Origin: Flavobacteriaceae bacterium
GTDB lineage: Bacteria; Bacteroidota; Bacteroidia; Flavobacteriales; Flavobacteriaceae
Assembly: GCA_024644745.1 (NCBI GenBank)
Contig: JAHEHF010000004.1
Coordinates: 1-64,000 of the forward strand
Direction: 5' to 3'
Length of the DNA: 64,000 nt
The notes under the pieces were generated by a model. It was not told the DNA's origin. It saw only the letters and a program-made list of their open reading frames with translations, and ran no database searches. The position numbers and the translations under genes are program-made. The first letter of the stretch is position 1. Each line of letters begins with the position of its first letter. Shown here piece after piece: positions 1 to 7,877 of this stretch.

Positions 1-40
1 GGATATTGTGCCAATTCCTGTACAAAACTGCTGGAACATC

Positions 41-850
41 TTATAATATAAGCTCCCGTTCCAGGAAGACGGCAACCCCGTCATCTGTATTTCGCTCTGT
101 CACACGATCCGCAACGGCGAGAACCTTGCTGTTCGCATTCTTTACCGCAACCCCCAAACCAACGGCATCAAGCATGTCTATATCATTAAAATTATCTCCA
201 AAGGCCATCACATTTTGTAAAGACAGTCCCGGGTATTGAAATTTTAGCAATGCCTCCAGGGCCGTTTTTTTAGAAATGCTTGCCGGAGAAATTTCCAGGT
301 AAGTTGGTTTTGATCTGTATCCAACGACATGATCACGATGCTTTTTTTGGATGTAGGAAGCAAGCTGATCTATTTGAAACGGGTCGCCCATGCACATGAT
401 TTTGTGAGCTCCGCTACCTGCATCCCGCCATTGCGCAATGGTTTGCTCTACAGGCTGTACCTCGGGTGTTACCTTGGTATTGTTGCTTTCACGTTTTGCC
501 CAATAATCCATTTCGGCAACATACCACTGGTATTTGTGATATAAGCTGGTGTGTATTTGATTTTTACCGCAAAATGCAGCGATGTCTTCAACAAAGTTCA
601 ATTGGATCTCAGTGCTGTCTAAGACAGTTCCCTGCTCAAGGACCAAACCTCCGTTATAGGCAATGAGAGGCAAATGACTGATGTCAAGTTCCTGTTGCAG
701 GTGTTCCATGGCCTGGGGCATCCGTGACGAAATAAGAATCAGGGGTGTCGGAGCCATTTCTTTAATCACAGAAATTGATTTTTCCGATAATTCTCTCTCT
801 TTGTTTAAAAGCGTTCCATCGATATCAGAACAGATCAGTTTTACTTGCAT
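41..850 (-). CDS. Cof-type HAD-IIB family hydrolase
   Basis: Predicted cytosolic Mg-dependent phosphatase of the haloacid dehalogenase superfamily, 269 aa, a usual length for the Cof/YbiV branch acting on sugar phosphates or related metabolites. Motif I is DIDGTLLN at residues 9-16, with D9 as nucleophile and D11 as acid/base. The motif II serine lies near S41, the motif III lysine is in the SKKTALEALL stretch (about 193-202), and motif IV is GDNFND at 218-223. A large cap between motifs II and III fits the HAD-IIB class. A strong promoter lies just upstream. The exact substrate cannot be read from the sequence. Confidence 0.9.
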   Translation of the reverse strand: MQVKLICSDIDGTLLNKERELSEKSISVIKEMAPTPLILISSRMPQAMEHLQQELDISHLPLIAYNGGLVLEQGTVLDSTEIQLNFVEDIAAFCGKNQIHTSLYHKYQWYVAEMDYWAKRESNNTKVTPEVQPVEQTIAQWRDAGSGAHKIMCMGDPFQIDQLASYIQKKHRDHVVGYRSKPTYLEISPASISKKTALEALLKFQYPGLSLQNVMAFGDNFNDIDMLDAVGLGVAVKNANSKVLAVADRVTERNTDDGVAVFLERELIL

Positions 851-893
851 TGACAGTTTATAAGTATGGAAAAGGATGCTTCCAAAATTTTTG

Positions 894-923
894 CAAATAT
901 ACCAATACTCATGAAAGTGACAA
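894..923 (-). promoter_or_regulatory. Bacteroidota-type promoter of the HAD hydrolase gene
   Basis: On the minus strand a TTG (921-923) is followed after 19 nt by TATATTTG (894-901). This is an exact match to the known Bacteroidota consensus TTG-N17-23-TAnnTTTG. It would start transcription near 887, about 37 nt before the ATG at 850. Confidence 0.7.
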
Positions 924-958
924 CCACGTAAAAAAAGGATATGAATCGCTTCAAAAAA

Positions 959-1345
959 TTAAAACAATTGATCGGTCAGCATGGAGACAAGGGGAAGGTC
1001 AGCTTCCGAAAGATCATATTTTTTAAGGTCTTCAATCAGAATCCATTCAAACCGGTCATGATCCCTCAACTGAAATTCTCCTGAGATCCAAAAGGATTCA
1101 TAAGCCAGAAGCTGAATTTTAATATCCAGATAATCATGGGTATTGCTTCCTATGAAGCTTCCTGTTCTGGTAATGACCCCAAATTCTTCAAAAAGTTCCC
1201 TTTTCAGAGCCTCTTCGGGATTTTCAAGGGGTTCAATTTTACCACCCGGAAATTCCCATTTACCCGGATTTGACTTATGCACGGCTCGTCTGGCCAGAAA
1301 TATTTTTCCCTGGTCCATAATAATTCCGGCGACTACCTTTAACAT
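959..1345 (-). CDS. Nudix hydrolase, MutT/8-oxo-dGTPase-like
   Basis: Small cytosolic Nudix pyrophosphohydrolase of 128 aa. The Nudix box GX5EX7REUXEEXGU is complete at residues 35-57, from G35 through R49-E50 and E53-E54 to G56. The segment preceding it (NPGKWEFPGGK) is typical of MutT-like enzymes that hydrolyse oxidised or non-canonical NTPs and spare the DNA and RNA pools. I start at the ATG at 1345 because the family begins directly with the strand MLKVVAGII. The frame stays open upstream to 1450, but that part is hydrophobic and unlike the family. Substrate assignment to 8-oxo-dGTP is inference. Confidence 0.85.
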   Translation of the reverse strand: MLKVVAGIIMDQGKIFLARRAVHKSNPGKWEFPGGKIEPLENPEEALKRELFEEFGVITRTGSFIGSNTHDYLDIKIQLLAYESFWISGEFQLRDHDRFEWILIEDLKKYDLSEADLPLVSMLTDQLF

Positions 1346-1530
1346 GTCTTGATTTGATTTAAAATGGAAAGTTATCATTAAAAATAGAATTTGAGCACAT
1401 TGAGGCTGTTTCTTTACATTATAAAGAGCATTCATTTTTATTTCCAGCAATCATTTTACACGAATTCTCCTTCTTCAATACTTTGAAAATCAATGGAAAA
1501 GAATTATATTTAATGGTTAATTGGTTGCTT

Positions 1531-1812
1531 ATGAACACTACAGTTATTATTGTTGGTCTGATCACGCTTCTGTTTATTTGGATCAATTTATGGGTAAGTA
1601 CGAATATCATCAACTATTTAAAAAATAAGGGTATAAAGGCAAGTATGTTCAACAACCGAATTTTTATAAAAGGAAAAATTTTCAAATACTTACCGGTATA
1701 TAAAAAAACTTCTTTAGAACATGATGGCAAAGTGGGCCTTTTATATTACTTCTTTTATATCAGTTTTGTTTTGGCCCTTCTATTTTTAGGCCTGGGTGTG
1801 ATTCTGGTATAA
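1531..1812 (+). CDS. Small membrane protein of unknown function
   Basis: I do not recognise this protein. The 93 aa chain has two strongly hydrophobic segments, one at residues about 3-25 and one in the last 25 residues, around a basic middle portion (NYLKNKGIKASMFNNR and KGKIFKYLPVYKK). That predicts a two-pass inner-membrane protein with a cytoplasmic or periplasmic basic loop. The frame is open from 1483, but the ATG at 1531 starts just before the first membrane segment and is preferred. It is a lone plus-strand gene between a leftward Nudix gene and the hairpin-rich non-coding region. Confidence 0.5.
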   Translation: MNTTVIIVGLITLLFIWINLWVSTNIINYLKNKGIKASMFNNRIFIKGKIFKYLPVYKKTSLEHDGKVGLLYYFFYISFVLALLFLGLGVILV

Positions 1813-1862
1813 ATACAGTTCGAAATTATCTAAAAATCAATTATTTAAGCGATTTTTGAGAG

Positions 1863-1894
1863 AAAAAAAGACCTGGTAAACAATATACCAGGTC
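1863..1894 (-). terminator. Intrinsic terminator of the candidate small RNA
   Basis: A perfect 9-bp stem (GACCTGGTA with TACCAGGTC, 7-nt loop) is followed on the minus strand by seven T. The plus strand lacks a T-tract after the stem, so it acts leftward. Confidence 0.7.
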
Positions 1895-1962
1895 CTGATA
1901 GTTTCAAAACTTTTCCCCCGAGTATTTTGAAACGCAGAGCTAATTTAAAACTTTTTTTATTA
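1863..1962 (-). ncRNA. Candidate small RNA with two hairpins and intrinsic terminator
   Basis: On the minus strand a TAAGTTTG -7 box (1969-1976) would start a transcript near 1962. It would contain a 9-bp perfect hairpin (arms 1901-1909 and 1925-1933, G-rich 15-nt loop) and then a 9-bp perfect hairpin (arms 1870-1878 and 1886-1894, 7-nt loop), and end in seven U residues (1863-1869). No credible reading frame covers it. It does not read as tRNA, tmRNA, SRP or RNase P RNA to me. Rfam lists conserved flavobacterial RNAs such as Flavo-1, but I cannot compare to that model here. No TTG sits at the ideal -33 spacing, so the promoter is incomplete. Confidence 0.45.
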
Positions 1963-1968
1963 AAATGT

Positions 1969-1976
1969 CAAACTTA
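1969..1976 (-). promoter_or_regulatory. -7 box of the candidate small RNA
   Basis: CAAACTTA on the plus strand reads TAAGTTTG on the minus strand, a full match to TAnnTTTG. It is placed about 7 nt before the predicted RNA start. The nearest upstream TTG is 29 nt away, longer than the usual 17-23. Confidence 0.4.
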
Positions 1977-2058
1977 CACAATGAAATTTGTTTATTTTTT
2001 TTTAACAATAAACATTAAGTTCTTAAACAAACTGATTTTTAATAAATTAGATATGAAT

Positions 2059-2087
2059 AAAAAAAACCAGCTCCATGGAAGGAGCTG
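2059..2087 (-). terminator. Leftward intrinsic terminator without an obvious gene
   Basis: A 7-bp stem (CAGCTCC with GGAGCTG, 6-nt loop, arms 2068-2074 and 2081-2087) is followed on the minus strand by eight T. It lies only 54 nt beyond the next terminator, so it is either a back-up terminator or the end of a very short RNA. Confidence 0.6.
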
Positions 2088-2140
2088 TATGAAGTCAAAA
2101 GGTGCTGGTATCATTTGAATAAAAGGGGCCATTGGCTTAT

Positions 2141-2167
2141 AAAAAAAGCCGGTAATTTCTTACCGGC
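2141..2167 (-). terminator. Leftward intrinsic terminator after the small minus-strand ORF
   Basis: A perfect 8-bp stem (GCCGGTAA with TTACCGGC, 4-nt loop) is followed by seven T on the minus strand. It sits about 100 nt downstream of the 49-codon ORF at 2268-2417, which supports transcription of that ORF. Confidence 0.7.
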
Positions 2168-2267
2168 AATTCGAAACAAAACGTATACCCATTTAAAAAT
2201 TTAAAAAGATATGCTCAAAAATCTCTTTTTTGTGTTAACTGAATATGTCAGATACATTAATTTTTAG

Positions 2268-2417
2268 TTATGTAGACAAGCCATTATATTTTATGACCAT
2301 TTTAAGCTTAAACTCTTCTGATACATTCATTTTTTCCGTATTGAGATCCATCAGGGAATGTAAAAATTCAATATTCTCAACAAATTCCTTTTCGATTTTA
2401 ATACTATTGGGTTCCAT
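2268..2417 (-). CDS. Possible small protein of unknown function
   Basis: An open frame runs from 2459. The inner ATG at 2417 has GGAG about 9 nt before it and gives 49 aa. The product is charged (many Glu, Lys and Asn) with no membrane segment, a composition expected of a real soluble peptide; the antisense frame reads as Phe/Leu/Ser-rich, like a shadow. The intrinsic terminator at 2141-2167 follows it. I recognise no family. Support comes only from composition, the Shine-Dalgarno-like sequence and the terminator. Confidence 0.35.
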   Translation of the reverse strand: MEPNSIKIEKEFVENIEFLHSLMDLNTEKMNVSEEFKLKMVIKYNGLST

Positions 2418-2615
2418 ATGTTTGATCTCCAGTTTATTATTTTTGCTACACGATGGCAATAACTATTTTTAAGGATCAATATGAAATGATTGCCATCAAT
2501 GATATTGATGATCCTCGTCAAGATTCAATATAATTATGTCCTTTATTCTGGTTGCCGCCCTGGCTTTTTTATTTACATATTATTGACTTATTTTTATCTC
2601 TTTAATATTCTCTTT

Positions 2616-3539
2616 ATGAAAACAGTTGTAATTGGTGCAGGAGCGGTTGGTGGTTATTTTGGAGGAAAACTTGCAAAGGCAGGATTTGAAACCATCTTTT
2701 TAACAAGGGGTGAAACCTTGAATGCGATTCAAACCAAAGGGCTGCATATAAAAAGCATTCTGGGTAATTTTAAAGTTCATCCAAAGGCAACTGATGATTT
2801 TTCTGTTGTAAAAAATGCTGAACTTGTACTTTTATGTGTGAAATCATGGCAGATTGAACCTATTGCAATTCAACTGAGGCCATTGCTAAAAGATAACGCA
2901 ACCCTATTGCCTTTGCAGAACGGAGCTGATAATGCCGTTCGATTATCTAAAATACTGCCCGGTGAAAATGTGATCGGAGGCTTGTGTCGCATTGTGAGCA
3001 AGATCGAAGGCCCGGGTGTGATAGACCATTTTGGCTATGAACCTGAGATCATTTTTGGCGAAATCAACAATAAAATAACCACAAGAACAAGGAAGATTAA
3101 AAGTGTTTTTGACAAGGCGGGAATTAAAAACAGGAATTCGATTCAAATTCAAAGAGAAATATGGCTCAAATTTTTGTTTATTGCTTCTATCAGTGCCTTG
3201 GGTGCCCTTACCAGGAGTGTTCTGGGTGTCATGCGTGAAGATCCTTATTTAAGGGAAAAACTCATTGCAACTGCCAGGGAAATCGTTCTTATCGGTCAAA
3301 AGCAGGGCATTGCACTTGATGAAAATGATATCAAAGCGGCCTTTAACATCATAGACCAACTCGATTTTGACACAACCATGTCATTGCAGCGCGATATGAT
3401 GGAAGGAAAGCCGAGTGAGCTGGATCAATTTAACGGATATATCGTGAAACAAGGTGATCTTCTTGGTATTGAAACTCCGGTAAATGACTTTATTTACTAC
3501 AGCCTGAGACCCATGGAAGAAAAAGCGAGAAAGAAATGA
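2616..3539 (+). CDS. panE: 2-dehydropantoate 2-reductase
   Basis: Cytosolic ketopantoate reductase of 307 aa, which reduces 2-dehydropantoate to pantoate with NADPH in pantothenate and CoA synthesis. The N-terminal Rossmann motif GAGAVGG is at residues 7-13. The conserved strand LLCVKSWQ and the C-terminal helical domain segment REIWLKFLFIASISALGAL match the ApbA/PanE family, as does the late acidic motif PSELDQFNGY. The ATG at 2616 is chosen because the family starts with MKTVVIGAGAVGG; the open frame extends upstream only through a hydrophobic non-family stretch. A closely related ketoacid reductase function cannot be excluded, since this family is large. Confidence 0.85.
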   Translation: MKTVVIGAGAVGGYFGGKLAKAGFETIFLTRGETLNAIQTKGLHIKSILGNFKVHPKATDDFSVVKNAELVLLCVKSWQIEPIAIQLRPLLKDNATLLPLQNGADNAVRLSKILPGENVIGGLCRIVSKIEGPGVIDHFGYEPEIIFGEINNKITTRTRKIKSVFDKAGIKNRNSIQIQREIWLKFLFIASISALGALTRSVLGVMREDPYLREKLIATAREIVLIGQKQGIALDENDIKAAFNIIDQLDFDTTMSLQRDMMEGKPSELDQFNGYIVKQGDLLGIETPVNDFIYYSLRPMEEKARKK

Positions 3540-3585
3540 TCACATGGCCTCAAGAAGCGCCTTATTACAATATTCTTCAAAAAAT

Positions 3586-4113
3586 TTATTCCGAGCTCTC
3601 TGCTGCCATGGGATCAAATATTTCTGAAAATACAGTATCAAAACTGTAGAGCACGTTCAGGTTGGCAACGTTCCTTTTGATCAACCCGTCATTCCTCAGG
3701 ATATATTGTTCCAGAGTACCTCTTGTTTGATTTTGTCGCACCCCGTTATAGTAGATTTTCTCAATAAAATCCGGAAAAATAATTTGTTTGACACTGATTC
3801 GGTAACGTCCCCTCAAAAAATCAACATATAAGAATGCTTCGTATTCATGCCTCGCATATTCAGGTAAATTATCTCCTGAGAGTTTATTCCTTTTAGTTTT
3901 GACTGAAGTTGTGAATTTCAGAATATCAAGATCCGAAGTGAAATCATTATTTTTTAATGCATCGTCCAGGTTTGCCTTGCTGTGCAGTTCATACCATTTT
4001 TGCCATACCAGCTGGTGCTCTATGACATAAAAATTCCCAAGGGAATCTGTTTTCTGAAATTGTGCAAATCCTTGAAGTGAGATAAAAAAGATGATCGTAA
4101 GGCAGATTCTCAT
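3586..4113 (-). CDS. Secreted protein of unknown function
   Basis: A 175 aa protein with a clear Sec signal peptide (residues 1-18, ending in GFAQ), so it is probably periplasmic or outer-membrane associated. The middle region (YEAFLYVDFLRGRYRISVKQ) resembles the Bacteroidota DUF4468 fold, in which a basic strand-turn-strand is conserved, but I would not assign it firmly. It lies upstream of nothing obvious, and its 3' end faces the 3' end of panE. Its start is 37 bp beyond the end of the ferredoxin gene on the same strand, so the two may be co-transcribed. Confidence 0.6.
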   Translation of the reverse strand: MRICLTIIFFISLQGFAQFQKTDSLGNFYVIEHQLVWQKWYELHSKANLDDALKNNDFTSDLDILKFTTSVKTKRNKLSGDNLPEYARHEYEAFLYVDFLRGRYRISVKQIIFPDFIEKIYYNGVRQNQTRGTLEQYILRNDGLIKRNVANLNVLYSFDTVFSEIFDPMAAESSE

Positions 4114-4150
4114 GGCTGTTGGAAATTGAAGCTGAAAGGATTTCTATTGA

Positions 4151-4501
4151 TCATTCCTGATGCAAAAACCTTTTCTTTGCCAACAGTCCCTCCTCAGATT
4201 CCACATGGTCCTCATCAGGGACGCAACAATCGACGGGGCACACAGCAGCACACTGGGGTTCATCATGAAAACCTTTGCATTCGGTGCATTTTCCGGGAAT
4301 GATATAATAAAACTCGTCACTGACCGGCTCCTGATCTTCATCTGCATTGACCTCTGATCCGCCCGGTAAAACAATGTCACCCGAAAGTGCCGTACCATCA
4401 GCGTATTTCCATTCTTCTGCTGCCTCATAGATCGCATTGTTTGGGCATTCAGGTTCACAGGCGCCACAGTTGATACATTCGTCAGTTATAATAATTGCCA
4501 T
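4151..4501 (-). CDS. 4Fe-4S dicluster ferredoxin
   Basis: A 116 aa bacterial-type ferredoxin carrying two [4Fe-4S] clusters for low-potential electron transfer in the cytosol. The first cluster motif is C9, C12, C15, C19-Pro. The second is C72, C75, C84, C88-Pro with an extra C92/C93 pair, the longer second spacing seen in Alvin/YfhL-like ferredoxins. An acidic insertion lies between the clusters (residues 45-62). It is divergent from the acyl-CoA reductase gene with overlapping promoter boxes. That neighbourhood is common in Bacteroidota, often near serC, which is not present here. Confidence 0.9.
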   Translation of the reverse strand: MAIIITDECINCGACEPECPNNAIYEAAEEWKYADGTALSGDIVLPGGSEVNADEDQEPVSDEFYYIIPGKCTECKGFHDEPQCAAVCPVDCCVPDEDHVESEEGLLAKKRFLHQE

Positions 4502-4513
4502 TGTTTTTTTAAC

Positions 4514-4534
4514 TAAATTTGCACGACAAATATA
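4514..4534. promoter_or_regulatory. Divergent promoter -7 boxes, ferredoxin and acyl-CoA reductase
   Basis: TAAATTTG on the plus strand (4514-4521) and TATATTTG on the minus strand (4527-4534) both match TAnnTTTG and lie 5 bp apart in the 62-bp divergent gap. The plus promoter has a TTG at 4495-4497 (16-nt spacer); the minus one lacks a clear TTG. Transcription from the two would interfere or be co-regulated. Confidence 0.5.
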
Positions 4535-4563
4535 ACCTATCCACGTAAAATATCCTATTGCGA

Positions 4564-5622
4564 ATGACAGTTGAAAAAAGAATTGAAGCTTTTGCCAAAT
4601 TAGGTGATTTTTTATCCCAGTTCCAGCCTGACGGAATTGTCAAAAATGAGAAGGTGATGCTGAATGAGACCTTTTTTGATGCGTTTGAAACCCAGATCAA
4701 ACGAGCTCATGAGTTTAATGGATGGTTTACCGGAAAAAACGTACTTACTGCATTTTATACATGGGGTAAAATATTAAATATAAGTAATTTAAACCATTGG
4801 ATTTTAAAATATGATTTAAGCACAATAAGACCGAAGAAAATTGGCGTTATCATGGCAGGTAATATACCCCTTGTTGGCTTCCATGATTTTTTGTCTGTGC
4901 TTGTTTCAGGTCATGACATATTGGTCAAGCAATCCTCTTCTGATGCACATTTTTTGCCCCTGATTGCCAAATATCTTGAATACGCTGAACCCCAATTCAA
5001 AGGACGGATCAACTTTACGGATGAAAAGCTGGATGATTTTGATGCTGTTATTGCAACAGGAAGCAATAATACGGCCAGGTATTTTGACTACTATTTTGGA
5101 AAATATCCCAGCATCATCAGGAGGAACAGAAATTCTGTGGCCGTGTTGACCAATAAAGAGACCGATGAAGATCTTAAAAACCTGGGTGAAGACATATTCA
5201 GGTATTTTGGATTGGGATGTCGCAGTGTTTCAAAATTGTTTGTTCCCCAAGGATATGATTTTGATAAATTTTTTAATGCCATTTATGATTTCAGGGAGGT
5301 TTTGAATTATGACAAATACATCAATAATTACGATTACAATAAAGCGGTATATCTGATGAGTCAGTTCAAGCTTATTGAAAACGGTTTCCTCATGCTGAAA
5401 GAGGACAAAGCATATGCCTCACCCATTGCCACCTTGTTCTATGAATATTATGAAAAGACTGATGACCTCATGACAAAGATCCAGGCCGAAAAAGATGCCA
5501 TACAATGCGTGGTGGGCAAATCGATAAATTCAGAAATGGTTGGTTTTGGTGAAACCCAAAAACCACAGCTATGGGATTATGCCGATGATATTGATACGCT
5601 TGCTTTTTTACAAAATCTTTAG
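4564..5622 (+). CDS. Acyl-CoA reductase (LuxC family)
   Basis: A 352 aa aldehyde-dehydrogenase-superfamily enzyme of the LuxC type, predicted to reduce acyl-CoA to aldehyde with NADPH. The cofactor segment [12 protein letters not shown] is at residues 163-174, and the probable catalytic cysteine is C219 in [12 protein letters not shown] start at the ATG at 4564; a TTG two codons upstream is in frame but unnecessary. Bioluminescence partners LuxD/E/A/B are absent, as in the many Bacteroidota that hold this gene beside a ferredoxin. Its physiological acyl substrate is unknown. Confidence 0.85.
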   Translation: MTVEKRIEAFAKLGDFLSQFQPDGIVKNEKVMLNETFFDAFETQIKRAHEFNGWFTGKNVLTAFYTWGKILNISNLNHWILKYDLSTIRPKKIGVIMAGNIPLVGFHDFLSVLVSGHDILVKQSSSDAHFLPLIAKYLEYAEPQFKGRINFTDEKLDDFDAVIATGSNNTARYFDYYFGKYPSIIRRNRNSVAVLTNKETDEDLKNLGEDIFRYFGLGCRSVSKLFVPQGYDFDKFFNAIYDFREVLNYDKYINNYDYNKAVYLMSQFKLIENGFLMLKEDKAYASPIATLFYEYYEKTDDLMTKIQAEKDAIQCVVGKSINSEMVGFGETQKPQLWDYADDIDTLAFLQNL

Positions 5623-5635
5623 AAAATCAATTTGA

Positions 5636-6325
5636 TCATTCAAATTTAGTTTCGAGATTGATATACTCAAGCAATTCACGTCTTGTGGATTCTTCCTTGA
5701 ACTTCCCTCCAAACTCTGAGGTAACGGTGCTGCTCGCAATATCACTTATTCCGCGAGAATTGACGCAAAGGTGTTTCGCGTCTATGATACAGGCAACATC
5801 TTCTGTGCCCAGGGCTTTCTGCAGGGCCTGAACAATTTGCATGTTTAACCTCTCCTGGACCTGAGGCCTCTTGGCATAATATTCAACGATCCTGTTCATC
5901 TTGGAAAGTCCAATCACCTTGCCTTGTGAGATATAAGCCACATGTGCACGGCCCACTATTGGAAGCAAATGATGTTCACAGGTTGAATACAGGGTGATGT
6001 TCTTCTCTACCAGCATTTCTCCATACTTATAGCTGTTCTCGAAAGTGGATAACTTTGGCTTTCTCTCCGGGTTCAATCCACCGAAGATCTCCTTCACGAA
6101 CATTTTAGCCACGCGTAAAGGGGTTCCCTTTAAACTGTCATCGGTAAGATCCATACCAAGGGTATGTAAAATGTGGGCAAAATCTTTCTGAATTAAATCA
6201 ATTTTTTCTTTTTCCGACAATGAAAAAGCGTCTTTTCTCATTGGGTTTTTAGCAGAATTTGAAATATGATCATCGCCCATTTGGTCAATAATTTCTTTTA
6301 ATTTACCATTTTGTCCTTCAAACAT
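5636..6325 (-). CDS. folE: GTP cyclohydrolase I
   Basis: A 229 aa enzyme that converts GTP to 7,8-dihydroneopterin triphosphate, the first step of folate (and preQ) synthesis. The zinc ligands are visible: C116 and H119 in STCEHHLLP, and C187 in DAKHLCVNSRG. The segments SKMNRIVEYYAKRPQVQERL and TSEFGGKF are diagnostic. The first 35-40 residues are a variable N-terminal extension. The gene is convergent with the acyl-CoA reductase gene (13 bp apart) and lies 53 bp beyond hisS on the same strand. A TATTTTTG box (6346-6353) precedes it without a clear TTG. Confidence 0.95.
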   Translation of the reverse strand: MFEGQNGKLKEIIDQMGDDHISNSAKNPMRKDAFSLSEKEKIDLIQKDFAHILHTLGMDLTDDSLKGTPLRVAKMFVKEIFGGLNPERKPKLSTFENSYKYGEMLVEKNITLYSTCEHHLLPIVGRAHVAYISQGKVIGLSKMNRIVEYYAKRPQVQERLNMQIVQALQKALGTEDVACIIDAKHLCVNSRGISDIASSTVTSEFGGKFKEESTRRELLEYINLETKFE

Positions 6326-6378
6326 GATCTTGTTCTTTTAGCCTGCAAAAATACAACATTGATGCGAATTATAGCATT

Positions 6379-7743
6379 TTACGAAGAAATTAGTCGTATT
6401 AATTCGTCCAGATTACAATCAAGCTGATCGCCGGTAGACATATTTTTCAACTTATAACCTTCGCTGTTCATTTCTTCCTCGCCAACAAGCACTACATATG
6501 GAATTTCTTTCCTGTCGGCATAATTCATCTGCTTTTTTAGTTTTGCTGCAGAAGGGTATAATTCTGACTTAAACCCTGCATTTCTGAGTTTTTGGATGGC
6601 CCTTAGACTATACAAAGCTTCATTCTCACCAAAATTGATAAACAATACATCAGGCCCTGATTTTGGAGCCTTAGAGAACAAGCCCAAAGCTTCCATGACC
6701 AGGTAAATCCTGTCGAGACCAAATGAAATCCCTACCCCGCTGATCCCTTTCAATCCAAATATCCCGGTGAGGTCGTCATACCTCCCTCCTCCTCCAATGG
6801 AACCCATTTCCACCCCCTGGGCCTGAACCTCCAGAATCGCACCTGTATAATAGTTCAGCCCTCTTGCAAGGGTAAGGTCCAACACCAGTTTTGAGGTTTT
6901 CAATCCAAGAAGTTCAATCTGATCGGTCACAAACCTGAGTTCTTCCACCCCTATGGTGCCTTCTTCCGAATCAGTCAGCATTTTTGCCAGTGCCTCAAGC
7001 TGTTCCTGGTTGGATCCTGACAAACGGAACAAAGGCTTTAATTTATCCAGGGCATTTTCAGATATATTTTTATCTCTCATCTCTTTCAGTACGCCTTCTT
7101 CGCCTATTTTGTCCAATTTATCCAAAGCAACTGTAAAATCGATCAGTTTGTCTTTCGCCCCAATGATTTCGGCGACACCTGACAGAATTTTTCTATTGTT
7201 TATTTTAATCCTGGTTTCCTTTAATCCGAGCTGAGAGAAAACAGTGTCATACAGTTGAATGAACTCAACTTCCTGCCATAAGCTGTCACTGCCCACAACA
7301 TCCGCATCACATTGAAAGAATTCCCTGAATCTACCCTTTTGAGGGCGATCCGCCCTCCATACAGGTTGGATCTGATATCTTTTAAAGGGAAAATTGATCT
7401 CATTCTGGTGTTGGACCACATAGCGGGCAAAAGGCACGGTCAAATCGTATCGAAGTGCCTTTTCACAAATTTTAGGTGTTAATTGCCCGGTATCTTTTTG
7501 ATGCAAGAGGGAGTCATCAACTTTTTTGAGGAAATCCCCTGAATTCAAAATTTTAAAAATCAGCCGGTCTCCCTCCTCTCCGTATTTGCCCATCAAGGTT
7601 CCGTAGTTCTCAAATGAGGGCGTTTCAATGGGCTCAAACCCGTAAAGTTCAAAAGATTCTTTAATGATGCCAAAAATATAATTCCTTTTTGCTATTTCAT
7701 CAGATGAAAAATCTCTTGTGCCTTTAGGTATGCTGGGTTTCAT
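6379..7743 (-). CDS. hisS: Histidyl-tRNA synthetase
   Basis: A class II aminoacyl-tRNA synthetase of 454 aa that charges tRNA-His. The class II motif 2 region reads [15 protein letters not shown], the histidine-specific loop reads [12 protein letters not shown], and motif 3 reads [11 protein letters not shown]. The C-terminal anticodon-binding domain occupies roughly the last 95 residues. Length and start ([12 protein letters not shown]) match the family. It is divergent from the peptidase gene at 7878 and is followed by folE on the same strand. Confidence 0.97.
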   Translation of the reverse strand: MKPSIPKGTRDFSSDEIAKRNYIFGIIKESFELYGFEPIETPSFENYGTLMGKYGEEGDRLIFKILNSGDFLKKVDDSLLHQKDTGQLTPKICEKALRYDLTVPFARYVVQHQNEINFPFKRYQIQPVWRADRPQKGRFREFFQCDADVVGSDSLWQEVEFIQLYDTVFSQLGLKETRIKINNRKILSGVAEIIGAKDKLIDFTVALDKLDKIGEEGVLKEMRDKNISENALDKLKPLFRLSGSNQEQLEALAKMLTDSEEGTIGVEELRFVTDQIELLGLKTSKLVLDLTLARGLNYYTGAILEVQAQGVEMGSIGGGGRYDDLTGIFGLKGISGVGISFGLDRIYLVMEALGLFSKAPKSGPDVLFINFGENEALYSLRAIQKLRNAGFKSELYPSAAKLKKQMNYADRKEIPYVVLVGEEEMNSEGYKLKNMSTGDQLDCNLDELIRLISS

Positions 7744-7877
7744 GTCTAATTTATTATGAACCAGCGAACAATCATCGCCGGGTTATTTTCAATGCATGCA
7801 AATATCCGAAATTAATTTCTTTTAAATATCTTTTTGTGTACATGCATTTCAAAAGAAGATTTTTTATCTTGCGGGTA

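Noticed and set aside
1927..2118. A 63-codon plus-strand ORF in the hairpin region
   Set aside because: It runs through a terminator hairpin, is composed mostly of Lys/Leu/Phe/Asn codons expected from AT-rich DNA, and has no start signal or family.
2245..2472. A 75-codon plus-strand ORF opposite the small minus-strand ORF
   Set aside because: Its Phe/Leu/Ser-rich composition is what the complement of a Glu/Lys-rich coding frame gives; the minus-strand frame has the Shine-Dalgarno-like site and the terminator.
4558..4563. TTG start two codons before the acyl-CoA reductase ATG
   Set aside because: The ATG at 4564 is standard and sufficient.
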